Source: Tetrastigma voinierianum | Taxonomy: Eukaryota > Streptophyta > Magnoliopsida > Vitales > Vitaceae | NCBI GenBank assembly: GCA_016808115.1 | Contig: JAEQBH010004549.1 | Coordinates: forward strand, 124,001-188,000 | DNA: 64,000 nucleotides | Direction: 5' to 3' | Part shown: piece after piece, positions 11,546-23,341 of the stretch | How positions within the stretch are numbered: the first letter of the stretch is position 1 | Layout: every line of letters starts with the position of its first letter | Position numbers and translations under genes: made by a program | The notes under the pieces: model-generated | What the model was told of the DNA's origin: nothing | Databases searched by the model: none | The model's input: the letters and a program-made list of their open reading frames with translations, nothing else

Positions 11546-14460
11546 TGTAACACCCCGTCCCGAGAGAGTCTACAGTACATGACACTGTAGGGGTGTATAA
11601 GAGTACCAAGTGTCACACTGAAATATTTTGGAGACTAAAATATGAAATGATAAATTGGTAAACCGGAAATTGTGGTATTAAACCAAGGGTACAATGGTCA
11701 TTAAGCAAATGGATATGGAAATTAGAAACAAATTAGAGATGGGCCATAGTAGAAATTGAATAAGTTACAATTGCAATAATTAAAAGAAGAGGGTAGTTTT
11801 GCAATTACGAAAGTTAATTTAACAAAACGAGAATTAAAAACCAAAATCACATTTTGTCTCCAAAGCTAGGGTTCACGGTTTTGAAGAGGAGAAGAGAGAG
11901 CCAAGAGGAGGAAGAGAAGGAAGAAGAAGGAGGAGAAGGAATCATAGATCAAGGTATGGAATTCTTATTTTGGGTTTTGATAATGGATTTCTGTGGTCAT
12001 ATGGAGATTAGTTCTCCTTTGATCTAGGTTTTGTGCAGAGAACATGAAGCCTTGAATGGTTGGGGTTATGTGAGTAAACCCCAATTGATGTAAAAGAAAA
12101 CTTGGAATCATCAAATTATATGATGTTTAAAAGAACTGGTGACCTTAGGTAGTACTCTTGATTTTCACCTAAGGTTTTGGCTGAGTCTGTTATATTATAA
12201 TGTTTAGATATTTCAGCTGGCGACATGACCATAAAGCTTATAATGAGAATTGGGCATCAAAAGTGGGAGGAAATAACAAAATCTGGGCATTTCGTAAGTC
12301 CTACCGTACAATAGGAAGTCATCCCACCGTAGAACTTGCTTGGTCATTTTTGGCCAAGTCCTACCGGTAGAAGTTAAGGTCCACCGGTAGACTTGTTCTG
12401 GTTTTCCCAGTTTCGACCAGTTTTCGTATTTCGGGCCATAACTTCCCTTACTCTCTATCCGATTTGAGCGATTCAAGTGGCTAACGTAAAATAGACTTCA
12501 AGGAGAACAAAACTAAGAAGTAGGAATCGCCAATTCCGGATCCTGGAGTGGCCCAAAATTCACACAAAGTGGGGCCATGTGCAAGAAAAATTCCTAGCAT
12601 CAGCTGGACATGAGTAGTCCGGCTGTTTCCTGAACGTAACTTGAGCTTCGGTGCTCCGACTGGGTGATTCCAGTTGAATAGAACTCAGCACTTCAACTTT
12701 AAAAGAGTATGAAGAGTGTGACTAATTTCTAGGAAGTACGTTGTCACGACTAATTTGTCAGTCGTATTCGCTTGAGCTGTAGGTTGCGCAAAAGGCCTGA
12801 TAAGTGGAACTGCTCAAGCAAGCAAAGCAAAGAGGTGAGTGTTCTAAACTCATTTTTCTAAATACTAGTGTATTATTATTATTATTATTACAAATTGTTT
12901 TACACTGGTATTTCTCTTATGGTTTGAATGCAAACCATTTTCAAGAAGCAAGCAACAGATAAAGCAAAATGGTTTTGAGTTAAACCATTTTGAAAAGGAA
13001 GCATTGGTTTTAAATTGTAAACCATAATTAAGGCAAGCAAGTTGGCAAGTAAATGGTTTTTGAAAAGTTAAACCATTTTACAAGTAAAGCACCAAGCAAA
13101 TGGTTTTGAATAATTAAACCATTTTTCAAGCAAGTAAATGGTTTCAAAGTGTAAAACCATTTTACAAAGAGCAAGCAAGCAAAAGGGCAATGAAAGGTTG
13201 TGAAAATGCTGCCTTCCCTAGTTTTAAGCAAGCAAACCGGTCAGAGGTATCCCGTAGACGCACCTGTGTTAGGATTTCATACATGACAGTTCTTGCCTGG
13301 TCGGGCAAACTTAGGACATACATCATGCATTTAAAGGAGACCGTGGGCACGAGAAGGCAGTAAGGTTATTGAGAGCCCCAACTAGCTAAGTATGGTGATG
13401 CCATACACGAGGTCAATTCCACCATATTCACCTGAAAATGAAAAAGGTGACGCGGACAAAGGTCCTCCACCCCGCACGGAGCATAGGTTCCCGTGTTCTA
13501 CTAGGCATGATAAGCAAAAATAGGCTCCATTGGTTGATGTTTTATAAGCATGATACGCTTTGAAAATCAACCATTATTCCTACAGCCAAGGCTTCCTGAG
13601 AGTTTTAAAGCAAACGGCTGAGCCAAGCTACCGCTTGTACTCAAAACGACTGGCTGAGCCAAGCTCCCGGGTTTTATTGGGAAGCATGTGGCTGAGCCAA
13701 GCTCTCGGGCTTTTAAGGAAAAGTTTTGAGAAACTTTTAAAACAAAGGTTTGTGAAAGGTTTAAGAGACTTTTCAAACAAGATAAAGCAAGAAAAGAAAG
13801 TATGAGAAGTCGAGTAAACTTAAGCAAAGAAATAAGAGTTTTTTATGCTTTTAAAGAAAAGCAAAATAAAGCAAGCAAGCAAAGAAAAGTTTTGAAAACT
13901 TTTAAAGCAAGCAAAGCAAAGAAAGGCTTCTGGAAAATAATTGTAAAAGAGAGTTTTACATTTTTAAGATGTTTTCCGAAAAGCAAAACCTTTTATAAAA
14001 GCATACACTCACTGAGCTCGTTTAGCTCATTAGTTTCCATTTTAAAAACTATTTTCCAGGTACAGGTACGCAAGACGCCGGAGCACAATAGGATTGGTCC
14101 TACATCGCTTAAGTATTTGCGGTATTAATAATATTTGTAAGAACATACTTTGAATTTGTATATGGAACATATGTATGTACATAGTTTAGTGTGACGGAAT
14201 GTGATGGTAGTCAAGCCACATATTTTGACATAACAGAAATCATGACATAGGATTTGGAATTTAGACTATGTGCACCGTCATGCCGCCGGTTTTTCTACCG
14301 CAAGATTTTACCAACTAAGTTATAAATAAAAGAAAATTTTTATAGGAGGTTTACAAGCAATACGGCTTCGCTTCACGTGGATTTCTAGTCGTTAGAGGTA
14401 ATGGCTGGGATTTTCGTGAGTGGCCGCACGCCCGCCGCCACCGGGAAGGGGTGGGGTGTA
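11546..14460 (+). mobile_element. Family A LTR (3' LTR of copy A-2)
   Basis: About 2915 bp, aligned over its whole length with 3877-6815: the same start, purine tract (11883-11941), ACCGGT block (about 12296-12395), ATT microsatellite (12869-12892), minisatellites (about 12900-13170 and 13576-13710) and GC-rich end. The last bases read GTGGGGTGTA, whereas the sister LTRs end in GTGTCA or GTGACA. The final few bases are therefore lost or changed where the next element piece begins. The flanking duplication cannot be checked because the left end of the array is outside the window. Confidence 0.85.
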
Positions 14461-14873
14461 CGCCTGGGAGGTGCCTCCTCTAGTCCAATCTTCCACTACG
14501 CAAAAAGGCTAAACGGGCCCAACTTGTAAGTTCCCGGTTTGAGAGCTTTTCCTAGGGTTTTGGAGCTCAAGAGGTGTTTTGGGGGCTAGGGTTTCATTCA
14601 AGATCCCAAGCTATTGTTTATATTAGTATCTAGGGTCGCTCTGTGTAAAAACCTTACGTAACTTGACACCCCATAAAGTGCTACTATTGAACTCTCTCAT
14701 AATGTAACTTTTTATCCGTAGTCGGATTGAGACGCTCCTCGCCTGCCTATGAACTCAGATCGACGAGGCCTACTGTGATGTCGCTTTAGTTACCCTAAAA
14801 CTATTCCTCTTCGAAAAAATCAAATTTGGTCAAACTTGGTCAAAACTCGTATTATTTGGTACGGGTCATTACA
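14461..14873 (-). mobile_element. Truncated LTR of a third Ty3-type family (family C)
   Basis: Read on the minus strand this begins TGTAATGACCCGTACC, a typical plant Ty3/gypsy LTR start, and runs 413 bp before being cut by the end of the family A LTR. It contains a CCTAGGG-type segment and CTTTTTGCG near the truncated end. No internal region or primer site is present. The assignment is by start motif only; it could also be another LTR type. Confidence 0.5.
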
Positions 14874-14875
14874 AG

Positions 14876-15328
14876 AAATCCAAAATATACATGATTTCAT
14901 AAAAAAGCCCAAAAATCCATACCTTTTTGCTCTTCTCCTTCTTCTTCTTCTTCTTCCTCCTCTTCTTCCTCTCTTCTTCTCCCTTTACGTGAAGCCCTAG
15001 CTTTGTGAGACATAAAATGAGTTTAATTTGTCTCACTTCCTTTTATAATCCCATGTTTCTCCTAATTACAATTAAGTCCTTCATCTCCCAAGATTTTAAG
15101 ATCAACTTATGTTATTTATGTTATGGCCTACTCTCTTCTTTGCTTATGACCTTTATGTCCCATTTGCTAAATTACTACTTTACCCCTTGCTATAGTACAA
15201 AAATTCCGGGTTCATAAATTTATGATTTCACAATTTCATCTCCAAAATACCACAGTGTGACACTTGGTGCTTGTATGTGCCCCCTACAGTTACATGTACT
15301 GTACGCCTTCTCGGGCCGGGGCGTTACA
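14876..15328 (-). mobile_element. Truncated 3' LTR of the minus-strand family A element
   Basis: On the minus strand it begins TGTAACGCCCCGG at 15328, right after the polypurine tract. It follows the family A LTR for 453 bp as far as the GAA purine tract (14935-14985), then stops at 14876 against the family C piece. The remaining ~2.6 kb is missing. It aligns with 22810-23185 of the 5' LTR. Confidence 0.85.
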
Positions 15329-15330
15329 AA

Positions 15331-15342
15331 TCCTCCCTCCTT
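15331..15342 (-). other. Polypurine tract of the minus-strand family A element
   Basis: On the minus strand AAGGAGGGAGGA, two bases before the LTR start. The same 12-mer occurs in both plus-strand copies. Confidence 0.85.
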
Positions 15343-15395
15343 AGAACATTTCGTCCTCAAAATGAACAAACTAAACTCAAGGAAAGGAAAGTATC

Positions 15396-15830
15396 TCATT
15401 CGGAAAATAATTGAGGATATTGACGACGCATCTGAGCCTCTGGCTCCCAAGTCGCTGCTTCTCTCTCATGATTCTTCCACAAAACTTTAACCAAAGGAAT
15501 CACCTTACTCCTCAACACCCGTTCCTTACGATCTACAATCTGCACAGGTATTTCCTCATAAGTCAAATTCTCCTTTAGTTGCACTGGTTGCTCTCTCAAC
15601 ACATGTGAAGGACCTGGGATGTATTTCCTCAACATTGAAACATGGAATGTGTCATGAATCCTTGATAACTCTGGGGGTAACTTGAATCTGTAAGCTACTG
15701 GTCCAACCTTGCTCACAATCTCATAAGGTCCTATGTATCTTGGACTAAGCTTGCCTTGCTTTCCAAATCTCAAAACACCTTTCCAAGAGGAAATCTTCAA
15801 AAAGACCCGATCACCTATCTCAAACTGCAA
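15396..15830 (-). pseudogene. Integrase C-terminus with chromodomain-like tail (intact 144-codon frame)
   Basis: The best preserved coding stretch of the retrotransposons. The first half (MQFEIGDRVFLKISSWKGV, then RFGKQGKLSPRYIGPYEI) is the GPF/Y-type module of Ty3 integrases. DTFHVSMLRKYIPGP follows. The end, LVKVLWKNHEREAATWEP, then YPQLF and a stop, is the plant chromodomain-like tail that chromoviruses use to direct insertion to chromatin. The ATG at 15830 is internal, not a gene start; upstream pol continues in other frames. The stop comes just before the polypurine tract, as expected for the end of pol. The clade is most like Del/Tekay by this tail, which is an inference. Confidence 0.9.
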
Positions 15831-17239
15831 GTCTCTGCGACGGCTGTCCGCATAACTTTTCTGTCTATCTCTTGCTATCTTTTAAGTTATCACGAACAAC
15901 TTTCACTTTCTCTGAAGTGATCTGCACTAGTTCAGGGCATACTAATCTTCTCTCACCAACCTCATCCCGCCATTACTGGAGTCCTACATTTCCTACTATA
16001 CAGTGCCTCAAATGGTACATTCCTATACCGGTTCGATAGTCATGTTGTAGGCTTAACTCCATTGGCGCAAATGAGTATCCCAACTCCTTCAATTCCATCA
16101 CATAAGTAAGCTTCTCGCATATCCTCTAACGTCAATAGTTCTCTTCCGACCGCCATCCGCCTGAGGATGAAATGTCGTAGTCAAATGAAGCAGTACTTAA
16201 AGTTGTTTGCAAAATCAACTGCAACTCGATGTGAACCTTAGGTCTCGATATGAACTATCGAAGCTAGAACCCCATGAAGTCTCACTATTTCATCCACATA
16301 CAACTAGGCCAACTTTCCCAAAGAATCCTCAACATTAACTGGCAAAAAATGAGCAAACTTCGTCAATCGATCAACTATCACCCATATAGCATCATGTTGT
16401 CTCGAGTCCGCGGGAAGACTCCGTCACAAAAATCCATAGTGATCTTCTCCCATTTCCATACACCGAATAGGGAGTAATCAGATCTCCTACGGGCCTCCGA
16501 TGCTCTACCTTCACCTACATCGACGTTAGACATCCGAGACGAAACCTACAATCTCTCTTTCTTCTCATCCCATTCCACCAGTAATGTTCTTTCTTTCAAA
16601 GTCTTGTACATCTTAGTACTACCTAGATGTATTAGCATACGCAGATGAATGTGTTCTTCCCATAATGTCTCTCTCAGCTCTCGCCATACCGGGCACAATA
16701 CCATTCTCCGCCTTCACTATCATGCCACATCTCTAATTTGAAACTCTGCTTTCTTTCCTTTTTCTATCTCTTCCTGTTTTCTAATCATATGTGGATCCTA
16801 CGACCGCCTCGGCTAGAATCTGATCCACTAGGAGGCCCAACATGAAATGTGGCTAACAATGCCCCGAACTCGCCTCCAATATCACCCCTAAAGCTCTTAG
16901 ATCCACCAAATGCTGGAAGATAACCTGACCATATGAGACAAGAACTCTCTGTCGCTCTACCAAGGTACTGCTACAACATTAGCTTTTCCGGATGGTACTC
17001 AATAGTACAGCCGTAGTCCTGAATCAACTTTAAGCCATCTTCTTCTTTGCCTTAGGTTTAACTCTTTTGGGTGAAAATATATTGAAGACTCTTATGATCT
17101 GTAAAGATCCTACAAGGAACACCATATAAATAATGTCTCCATATTTTTAGAGCAAACACGACTGCTGCAAGCTTTAAGTCGTGTGTAGGGTAATTCTCCT
17201 CATGCTTCTTCAACCTGGGAGGCATATGCAATCACCCTA

Positions 17240-17533
17240 TCATTCCCGCATCAAAACACAACCAAGGCCTTGCCAGGAAGCATCACTGTAAACCACAAAC
17301 CCATCTCTCCCATTGGGCAAAGCTAGAACTGGAGCTGAAGTCAATCTACCCTTCAACTCCTCGAAACTCTGTTGGCAGGCATCCACCCAATCATACTTGA
17401 CATCTTTCCTTGTTAACTTGGTTAGTGGGGCAGCTATCTTAGAGAACCCCTCAACAAACTTCGTGTAATACCCTATTAAACCAAGGAAGCTTCTGACCTC
17501 TGACACATTCTTTGGCGGTTTCCAATTTACCAC
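17240..17533 (-). pseudogene. RT connection / RNase H fragment of the minus-strand element
   Basis: A 97-codon open frame. It begins [20 protein letters not shown], the end of the RT thumb, and runs through [20 protein letters not shown]. It reaches the start of RNase H at [17 protein letters not shown], where the Asp of YSDAS is the first catalytic residue. After LMRE a frameshift occurs, and the remainder ([18 protein letters not shown]) lies in other frames to about 17100. Confidence 0.85.
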
Positions 17534-20057
17534 AGCTTCTATTTTCTAGGGATCCACACTCACCCCCTCAACTGAGATCACATGACCTAGGAATGTCACC
17601 CTCGTCGCTTCAAACTCGGCACTCGTCAACTTCGCATAAACCCGCCTCCCTGGGGTGGTCTCGCAACACAATCCTTAGGTGCTCTAAATGTTCCTCTGAA
17701 CTACCTGAATACACTAGGATATCATCGATAAAACTATGATGAACCTATCCAAATACGGGCCGAATAACGGCTCATCGTAAATCCATAAACGCTGCTGGGT
17801 CATTAGTCAAACCAAACGGCATCACTAAAAACTCATAATGCCCATAGCGTGTCCTGAATGTAGTCTTGTGTACATCACTCTCCCGCACTCAACCGATGAT
17901 ACCTCGACCAAATCTATCTTGGAGCATACCAGACCCTTTGAAGTTGATCAAATAACCTATCGATTCTAGAGTGGATACCGACACATGGTAACCTGTCACC
18001 GCCCAGAATTTAAACACAAACCGCAAACTCCCATCTTTCTTTTTCACGAAGAGAACTGGAGCTCCCCATGGGGATATGCTCGGTCAAATAAATCCCTTAC
18101 TCAACAACTCTTCTAACTGAGCCTTAAGCTCCCTCAACTCTGCAGGAGCCATCCTATAAGGAGGAATAGAAATGAGCTCAATCCCTAGGATCAAATCAAT
18201 GGTGAACTCCACCTCTCTTTCTGGAGGTAATCCTGCAATATCATCTGCGTATTCCTCTGAACTTTACCTTCAATTTCCCAGGCCTATGCAACTTTACTTC
18301 CTTTTTATAACAATCTAATGTGGCTTTATGGCGAGATAACCAATCCATGCCGAGAACCACATCAAAATCCCTCATATCTAAGGCCACAAGATCCTCTCTA
18401 GGAACTCCTGTCCTCAATCAGAACTCTACTATCTCTGACTACTCTGTCTGAGAATAACGGATCTCCAACTGGAAGGGAAACTCTCATATGACCCTCTAAT
18501 GGTTGGGTATCTATCTGGAAGCGATCTAAGAAAGGCCTAGATTCAAATGAATGCGTGGCTCCTGGGTCCACCAATGGCTATGACTATGATCAAGGATAGA
18601 AATAATACCAGAACTATATCCGAGTCAGATCCGCATCTCATTGAAACACAAAGATAAACCCCGCCTAAGTACGGCCCCCGTCTACATCCCCGCACTACCG
18701 CCCCTACCATGGTCGCCCACCCGCCGCACTGCCCCTTCGCTTGGGAAACCCTCCCTAAAGACTGAGCGAGTCTCAAAAGTGGTAGCTAGGCCAAGCATCG
18801 ATGTCTCTGCACTAATCAACCGAGGACACTCCTTAATGAAATGGCCTTCCTCGCCATAGTGGAAACACCCCGTACTATATCTCTTACACTCCCCATGGTG
18901 TCGCAATATTACATATGAGATGCATAAGAGGAATACTCTAGGTGCCACCTAGCAACTGGGGCTCCATCGATCCTCGAATTTTGTAGATAGCTCCTCGATC
19001 TACACCCCGGCCCCAGAACCCCCACCCGCTTTCTTCTATGGTACGACCAGAGTTCCGTTGGAGAAGTGCCTGTGCACTCCTCTTACTCTCGTCTACTCCG
19101 ACACATAGTAGCCAGATTGTTCAACTCCTCAGAGCATTCAACAAGTCCCCAAATCTATTCTCGAGGAACCACACAAATGTACTATGATCCGGCATATAAC
19201 TCGCCAAAACCTTGTTTTTCAGACTTCATCACCGAATATGGAACCAATCGAACTAGTTCAAAACTTCTTCGCATTTCCGATACTTACATATTCTTCTGTC
19301 TTAATTCAAGAACCTCAATTTTCGCATCCCCATGACTCAGGAAAGAATCCTCACAAGAACTCTTGTTAAACCGTCCTTATGATATACCCTCAGATACCCT
19401 CCCATTCACGTGATCCCACTAATCCTAGCCCCGGTCTCCATCGAAACTGAAAACAAGACTCTCGCTTCATCCAGGCCCATAACTCAGAACCTTGTTTACT
19501 CTATCTAACCACAAACCGTGATGCTCGATCACACCGCGCCATATGGCTTACGCTTGCTTCTCGTGTTTTCTATGGACCTCCCAGTTTCTACAAGACCTCT
19601 ATAGGTGGCGGAGGTCGCTGACCGCAGACGCCAGCCGCTATGGCCACTATCCGCGCACCGTAAGCACCAAGCCACCGTAAACAACTCGCACTTGAGCTCC
19701 TCTCGGTGGCCCAAATGGTCTAAATACCGACCGCTGTCGGGAGGCTGATTCATAGAGGCGCAGGGGAAACCAACCACGTGCTCATCTCTTCAAGTACCAC
19801 AGACGCCTAAAACCTCTAGAATGACTCTCTTAGATGACCTCACGCCGCCCTCCGCCTCATATAGTGTTGTATTACTAAAAATCAATCGTTTAATACTTTG
19901 AAACACCTCATATGTATGTACTTTGAGTTTAAATGCATGGTTGCTAATAGTGTAAATCAGGTATACTAAAAACTACGATGCTTACTAACACAGGTTTCCT
20001 AAGACTTGGCTCTATTACCAACTTGTGTTGGGATCATTTCGGGTTATACCAACTTAT

Positions 20058-20069
20058 GCTTTGATACCA
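20058..20069 (-). other. Primer binding site of the minus-strand element
   Basis: On the minus strand TGGTATCAAAGC, one base different from the initiator tRNA-Met site TGGTATCAGAGC of copy A-2, located three bases after the LTR end. It sets the orientation and the 5' LTR boundary. Confidence 0.85.
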
Positions 20070-20599
20070 CCTTGTCACACCCCCACCCCCTACTATCGGC
20101 AGGTGTGCCGGCCACTCCACAAAAATCCCCAACTGTTACCTCTAACGACTAGAAAACTCCGTGAAGCGGTCGTATTGTTTATTTAAACTCGTATACAAAA
20201 AAATTCTTTTCTAAACTTCAGGATTTTATAGGCTGTTAAAGATAATCAAACAGATATAGGACATGTCCTAAACTCGTATAATAATAATCTACACATTTCC
20301 AAATATGGCAACCAACAACATTCTCACCCGTATTTCAGTTTCAACATTTTTCACAAAATCACACCATGTACATACATATACTCCAATATACAAATTCAAA
20401 GTATTTCCTTACAAAAGATTGTTAATTATAGCACTTATAATAAAAGTCGAGAACTTGACCATTCCAAATATCCGGAGTGCTCACACAGACTTGGAAAGAC
20501 AGTTTTTAAACAGAAAATAATGAGCTAAACGAAGTTCAAAGGAGTGCATGCTTTATAAATGTAATTTCTTTTCTGAAAATATCTCAAAATGGTAAAACT

Positions 20600-20860
20600 C
20601 TCTTTTACAAGATATTTTCCAGAAGCCTTGCTTGCTTTGCTTTTAAAGTTTCTAAAACTTTTCATACTTGCTTGCTTGCTGTACTTTAAAAGTTTCTAAA
20701 ACTTTTCATACTTGCTTGCTTGCTTTACTTTGCTTTTCTTTAAAAATTTCCAAACTTTATGCTTGCTTACTTGAAAGTTTATAAACTTTTCAAAATCTCG
20801 CTTTTACTCGCTTTTAAAAGTTTCTAAACTTTTCTCAAATTCCTTGTTTAAACTATAAAC
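20600..20860 (-). repeat. Tandem AAAGTTT/GCAAGCAAG repeat in LTR
   Basis: Repeating units of CTTGCTTGCTTGCT followed by TTTAAAAGTTTCTAAAACTTTTCATA, four to five copies. The same array lies inverted at about 6080-6300 and 13740-13930 in the plus-strand LTRs. Confidence 0.7.
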
Positions 20861-21369
20861 TGGTTTCTCCAGGGGCTCAACCGCTTTCTGCTTTAAACAT
20901 ATACTCTGGAGTCAGTTCAACCGGCTTGTTTTGAAATAAAAAGGGAGCCTGGCTCAACCGGTGCACCGCTGGTCGATTTTTTCAAACCGTAGAAAACATT
21001 CTTATAAATCATCAACCACCGAGGCCTTTTCCAGCTACGTATTCCCAGTAAACACGGAGTCTGGCATCGACCGGTGTTTGGCGGGCCGACTCGTCCGCGA
21101 TCACCTAGGTGAAAGGGCCTCGCACACTTCACTTCACATTTTCTCCGATAAACATGGTGGAATTGACCCGTCTCCATCACCATAATTTAGTTAATGCCTT
21201 AACCCTATATACTCCTGTACGTGCCACGGTCTCCTTTAAATTCATGATGCATGAACTAAGTTTTGCCGACCGCGAAATCTAAAATAATGAACGTATGAGT
21301 CCTAACACCACCGCGGGCACGCACGGAATAATTTCGACCTAAGATGCTCGCTTAGAACTAGGGATTTTA

Positions 21370-21600
21370 GTTGTGGGCCCGTTTTCAAAATATAATTCGT
21401 TTGCTTACTTTTGCTTGAAACATTACTTGCTTAATAATTCAAAACCACTGCTTGCTTTCTTAATATGGTTTGATAATTCAAACCATTGCTTATTTATTTT
21501 CATATGGCTCAAAATCAAACCATTTACTTGCTTGCTGTACAAACTCCATTGCTTGCTTCCTCAAATATGATTTACAATCAAACCATACAATAAATACCAG
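21370..21600 (-). repeat. AAACCATTT/AAATGGTTT minisatellite in the minus-strand LTR
   Basis: Same repeat class as 5270-5545, here with CTTGCTTGC spacers and about five units. The units are more diverged and some read ATATGGTTT or CTCCATT. Confidence 0.7.
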
Positions 21601-23257
21601 TGTAAAGAAGTTTATAATATAATACACCAAGATTCAAAAAATGTGCTGTAACACTTACCTTTTGTTTACTAAAAACTCGAGTAATCGACCTTAATAACCT
21701 TTCCTCGCTGCTTAAATTTTACACACTGAACGAATACGGCGAAACATTAATCGCTTGAGTAATTGCGTAAAACTTAATGTACTTCACAGGCAAGTCACTT
21801 TAGGTCACACAACATTCATATAAATCCAAATGGAAGAATTAATTTTGAGCACCAAAGCCCCTAACAAAAACCACTCATTTCTTTAAGAACCCTTCTTTTT
21901 CCAACAATACCTCTGACTTTATTACCAAACAATTATTCAAACTATCTTCAAAAATTACAAACTTCAGGATCGCTCCTTATATATCCAATGACATCTCTTT
22001 TAAATTTTAAATTTAAAATTCCTTCTCTAAGGCCCTCAACCACATAAATACAAGTTACAACACCTGTTGATGCCAAATTTACAAATTTCACTAAATCACC
22101 TAATTGTAATCCTTGATTTCTGGGGTCTTAACTCCATAAATCTGAAATTGTTTCTTCACTCGTTCAATCTACTGCTCTAATGTTTTCTCCAATTGAATCA
22201 CCCACCTTGATCACCAAAACCTGCTATCAGATTTTACATCTAGACATCTAATTTTAAGAGAACAGAATCTGCACATATAGCTCTACTCAAAAACTGATGT
22301 AACTGCATACAATACGCATACCCTTCCTTCATTTAACTTATTCCTCTGTAAGCCTATTTTACCTGTACTCAATCACTCACCCTTTGATTTAATGGAATTC
22401 CAATTTACGGCCAAACACTACAACCATACCCAAAACAAAGATAACCAGTGAGCTACACGAGCTCACCTTTCGGGCCGTGATTGTTCTTGCAGCCATAATT
22501 TTTCTTGGCCCTTCTATACACTCAGACTCCTATCTCTTACTGCTTCTTACCACTGAATCAATTTGATTTTGGATGATTATAACTTAATCTATATCCAAAC
22601 AGCAATCAGTGTTTTGCAAAAATTTTGATGATTTCCTTTACAAACCCAACATTCTCCTTTTTTTTTTTTTTTTTACAATCATTCTCAAACCAATCCAACC
22701 AATCAAGATAATACAAACAACCTCAAACCCCTAAACTAAGCATCAGACTAAACTAAAGAACTGGAATCCATATAAAGGTCCAATAATCCATACCAAAAGC
22801 CTGTAAATCCAAAATATACATTTATTCCATACAAAAACCCAAAATCCATACCTTTTTGCTCTTCTCCTTCTTCTTCTTCTTCTTCTTCTTCCTCCTCCTC
22901 TTCTTCCTCTCTTCTTCTCCCTTTATGTGAAGCCCTAGCTTTGTGAGACCAAAAATGAGTTTTGATTTGTCTCACTTCCTTTTATAATCCCATGTTTCTT
23001 CTAATTACAATTAAGTCCTTCATCTCCCAAGATTTTAAGATCAACTTATGTTATTTATGCTATGGCCTACTTTCTTGCTTACGAATCTTTACATTCCATT
23101 CACACCACTACTTACCCCTTACATAGTACAAAATTCCTGTTCATAAATTTATAATTTCACAATTTCATCTCCAAAATACCACAGCAAGGACATCAAGGCC
23201 AGGATGTAACTTACAGCTATATCGTGATCAGACGCTTTCTACGTGAGTTATATCTCT

Positions 23258-23341
23258 CTATTAGCATTTAAATCGTTTTTAATGAAATAATTAATTTAAT
23301 TCCATTTATTTTATCACTTACGAGAAAAAATCATTCTATTA
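23258..23341 (+). repeat. Left copy of a ~90-bp direct repeat
   Basis: Starts CTATTAGCATTTAAATCGT and continues with ATGAAATAATTA, then TCCATTTATTTTATCACTTACGA. It matches 25745-25830 with scattered differences. It could be a remnant of short terminal repeats or a local duplication. Confidence 0.6.

Larger units (their letters stand above)
15396..19860 (-). pseudogene. Ty3/gypsy gag-pol polyprotein, minus-strand family A element
   Basis: The internal region lies between the primer site at 20069 and the polypurine tract at 15342. The likely gag start is the ATG at 19860 (aligned with that of copy A-2, but a stop follows five codons later). Then come gag (to about 18900), zinc knuckle (about 18840-18890, reads CFHYGEEGHFIKECP, so one of the zinc cysteines is Tyr), protease (18545-18571, VDPGATHSF), RT (about 18270-17560, FIDDILVYS at about 17692-17720), RNase H (17533-17050), integrase (about 16960-15950) and the intact C-terminus. 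It has several frameshifts but fewer than the plus-strand copies. It is convergent with the plus-strand array. Confidence 0.9.
20073..23185 (-). mobile_element. 5' LTR of the minus-strand family A element (first ~90 bp missing)
   Basis: On the minus strand the LTR ends at 20073 with GGGGGTGTGACA. It can be followed to 23185, where it stops about 90 bp short of the expected TGTAAC start (compare 15240-15328). It contains GCAAGCAAG/AAAAGTTTTGAAA repeats (about 20600-20860), GGCTCAACCGG repeats (about 20870-20970), the AAACCATTT minisatellite (21370-21600), an 18-T run (about 22658-22675) and the GAA purine tract (22860-22920). It is about 3.1 kb and more diverged from the plus-strand LTRs than those are from each other. 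Confidence 0.85.

Noticed and set aside
18545..18571. Protease motif DPG instead of DSG as a disabling mutation
   Set aside because: Copy A-2 has the same Pro at this place (about 8223), and DPG is a usual variant in plant Ty3/gypsy proteases, so it is probably the family form.
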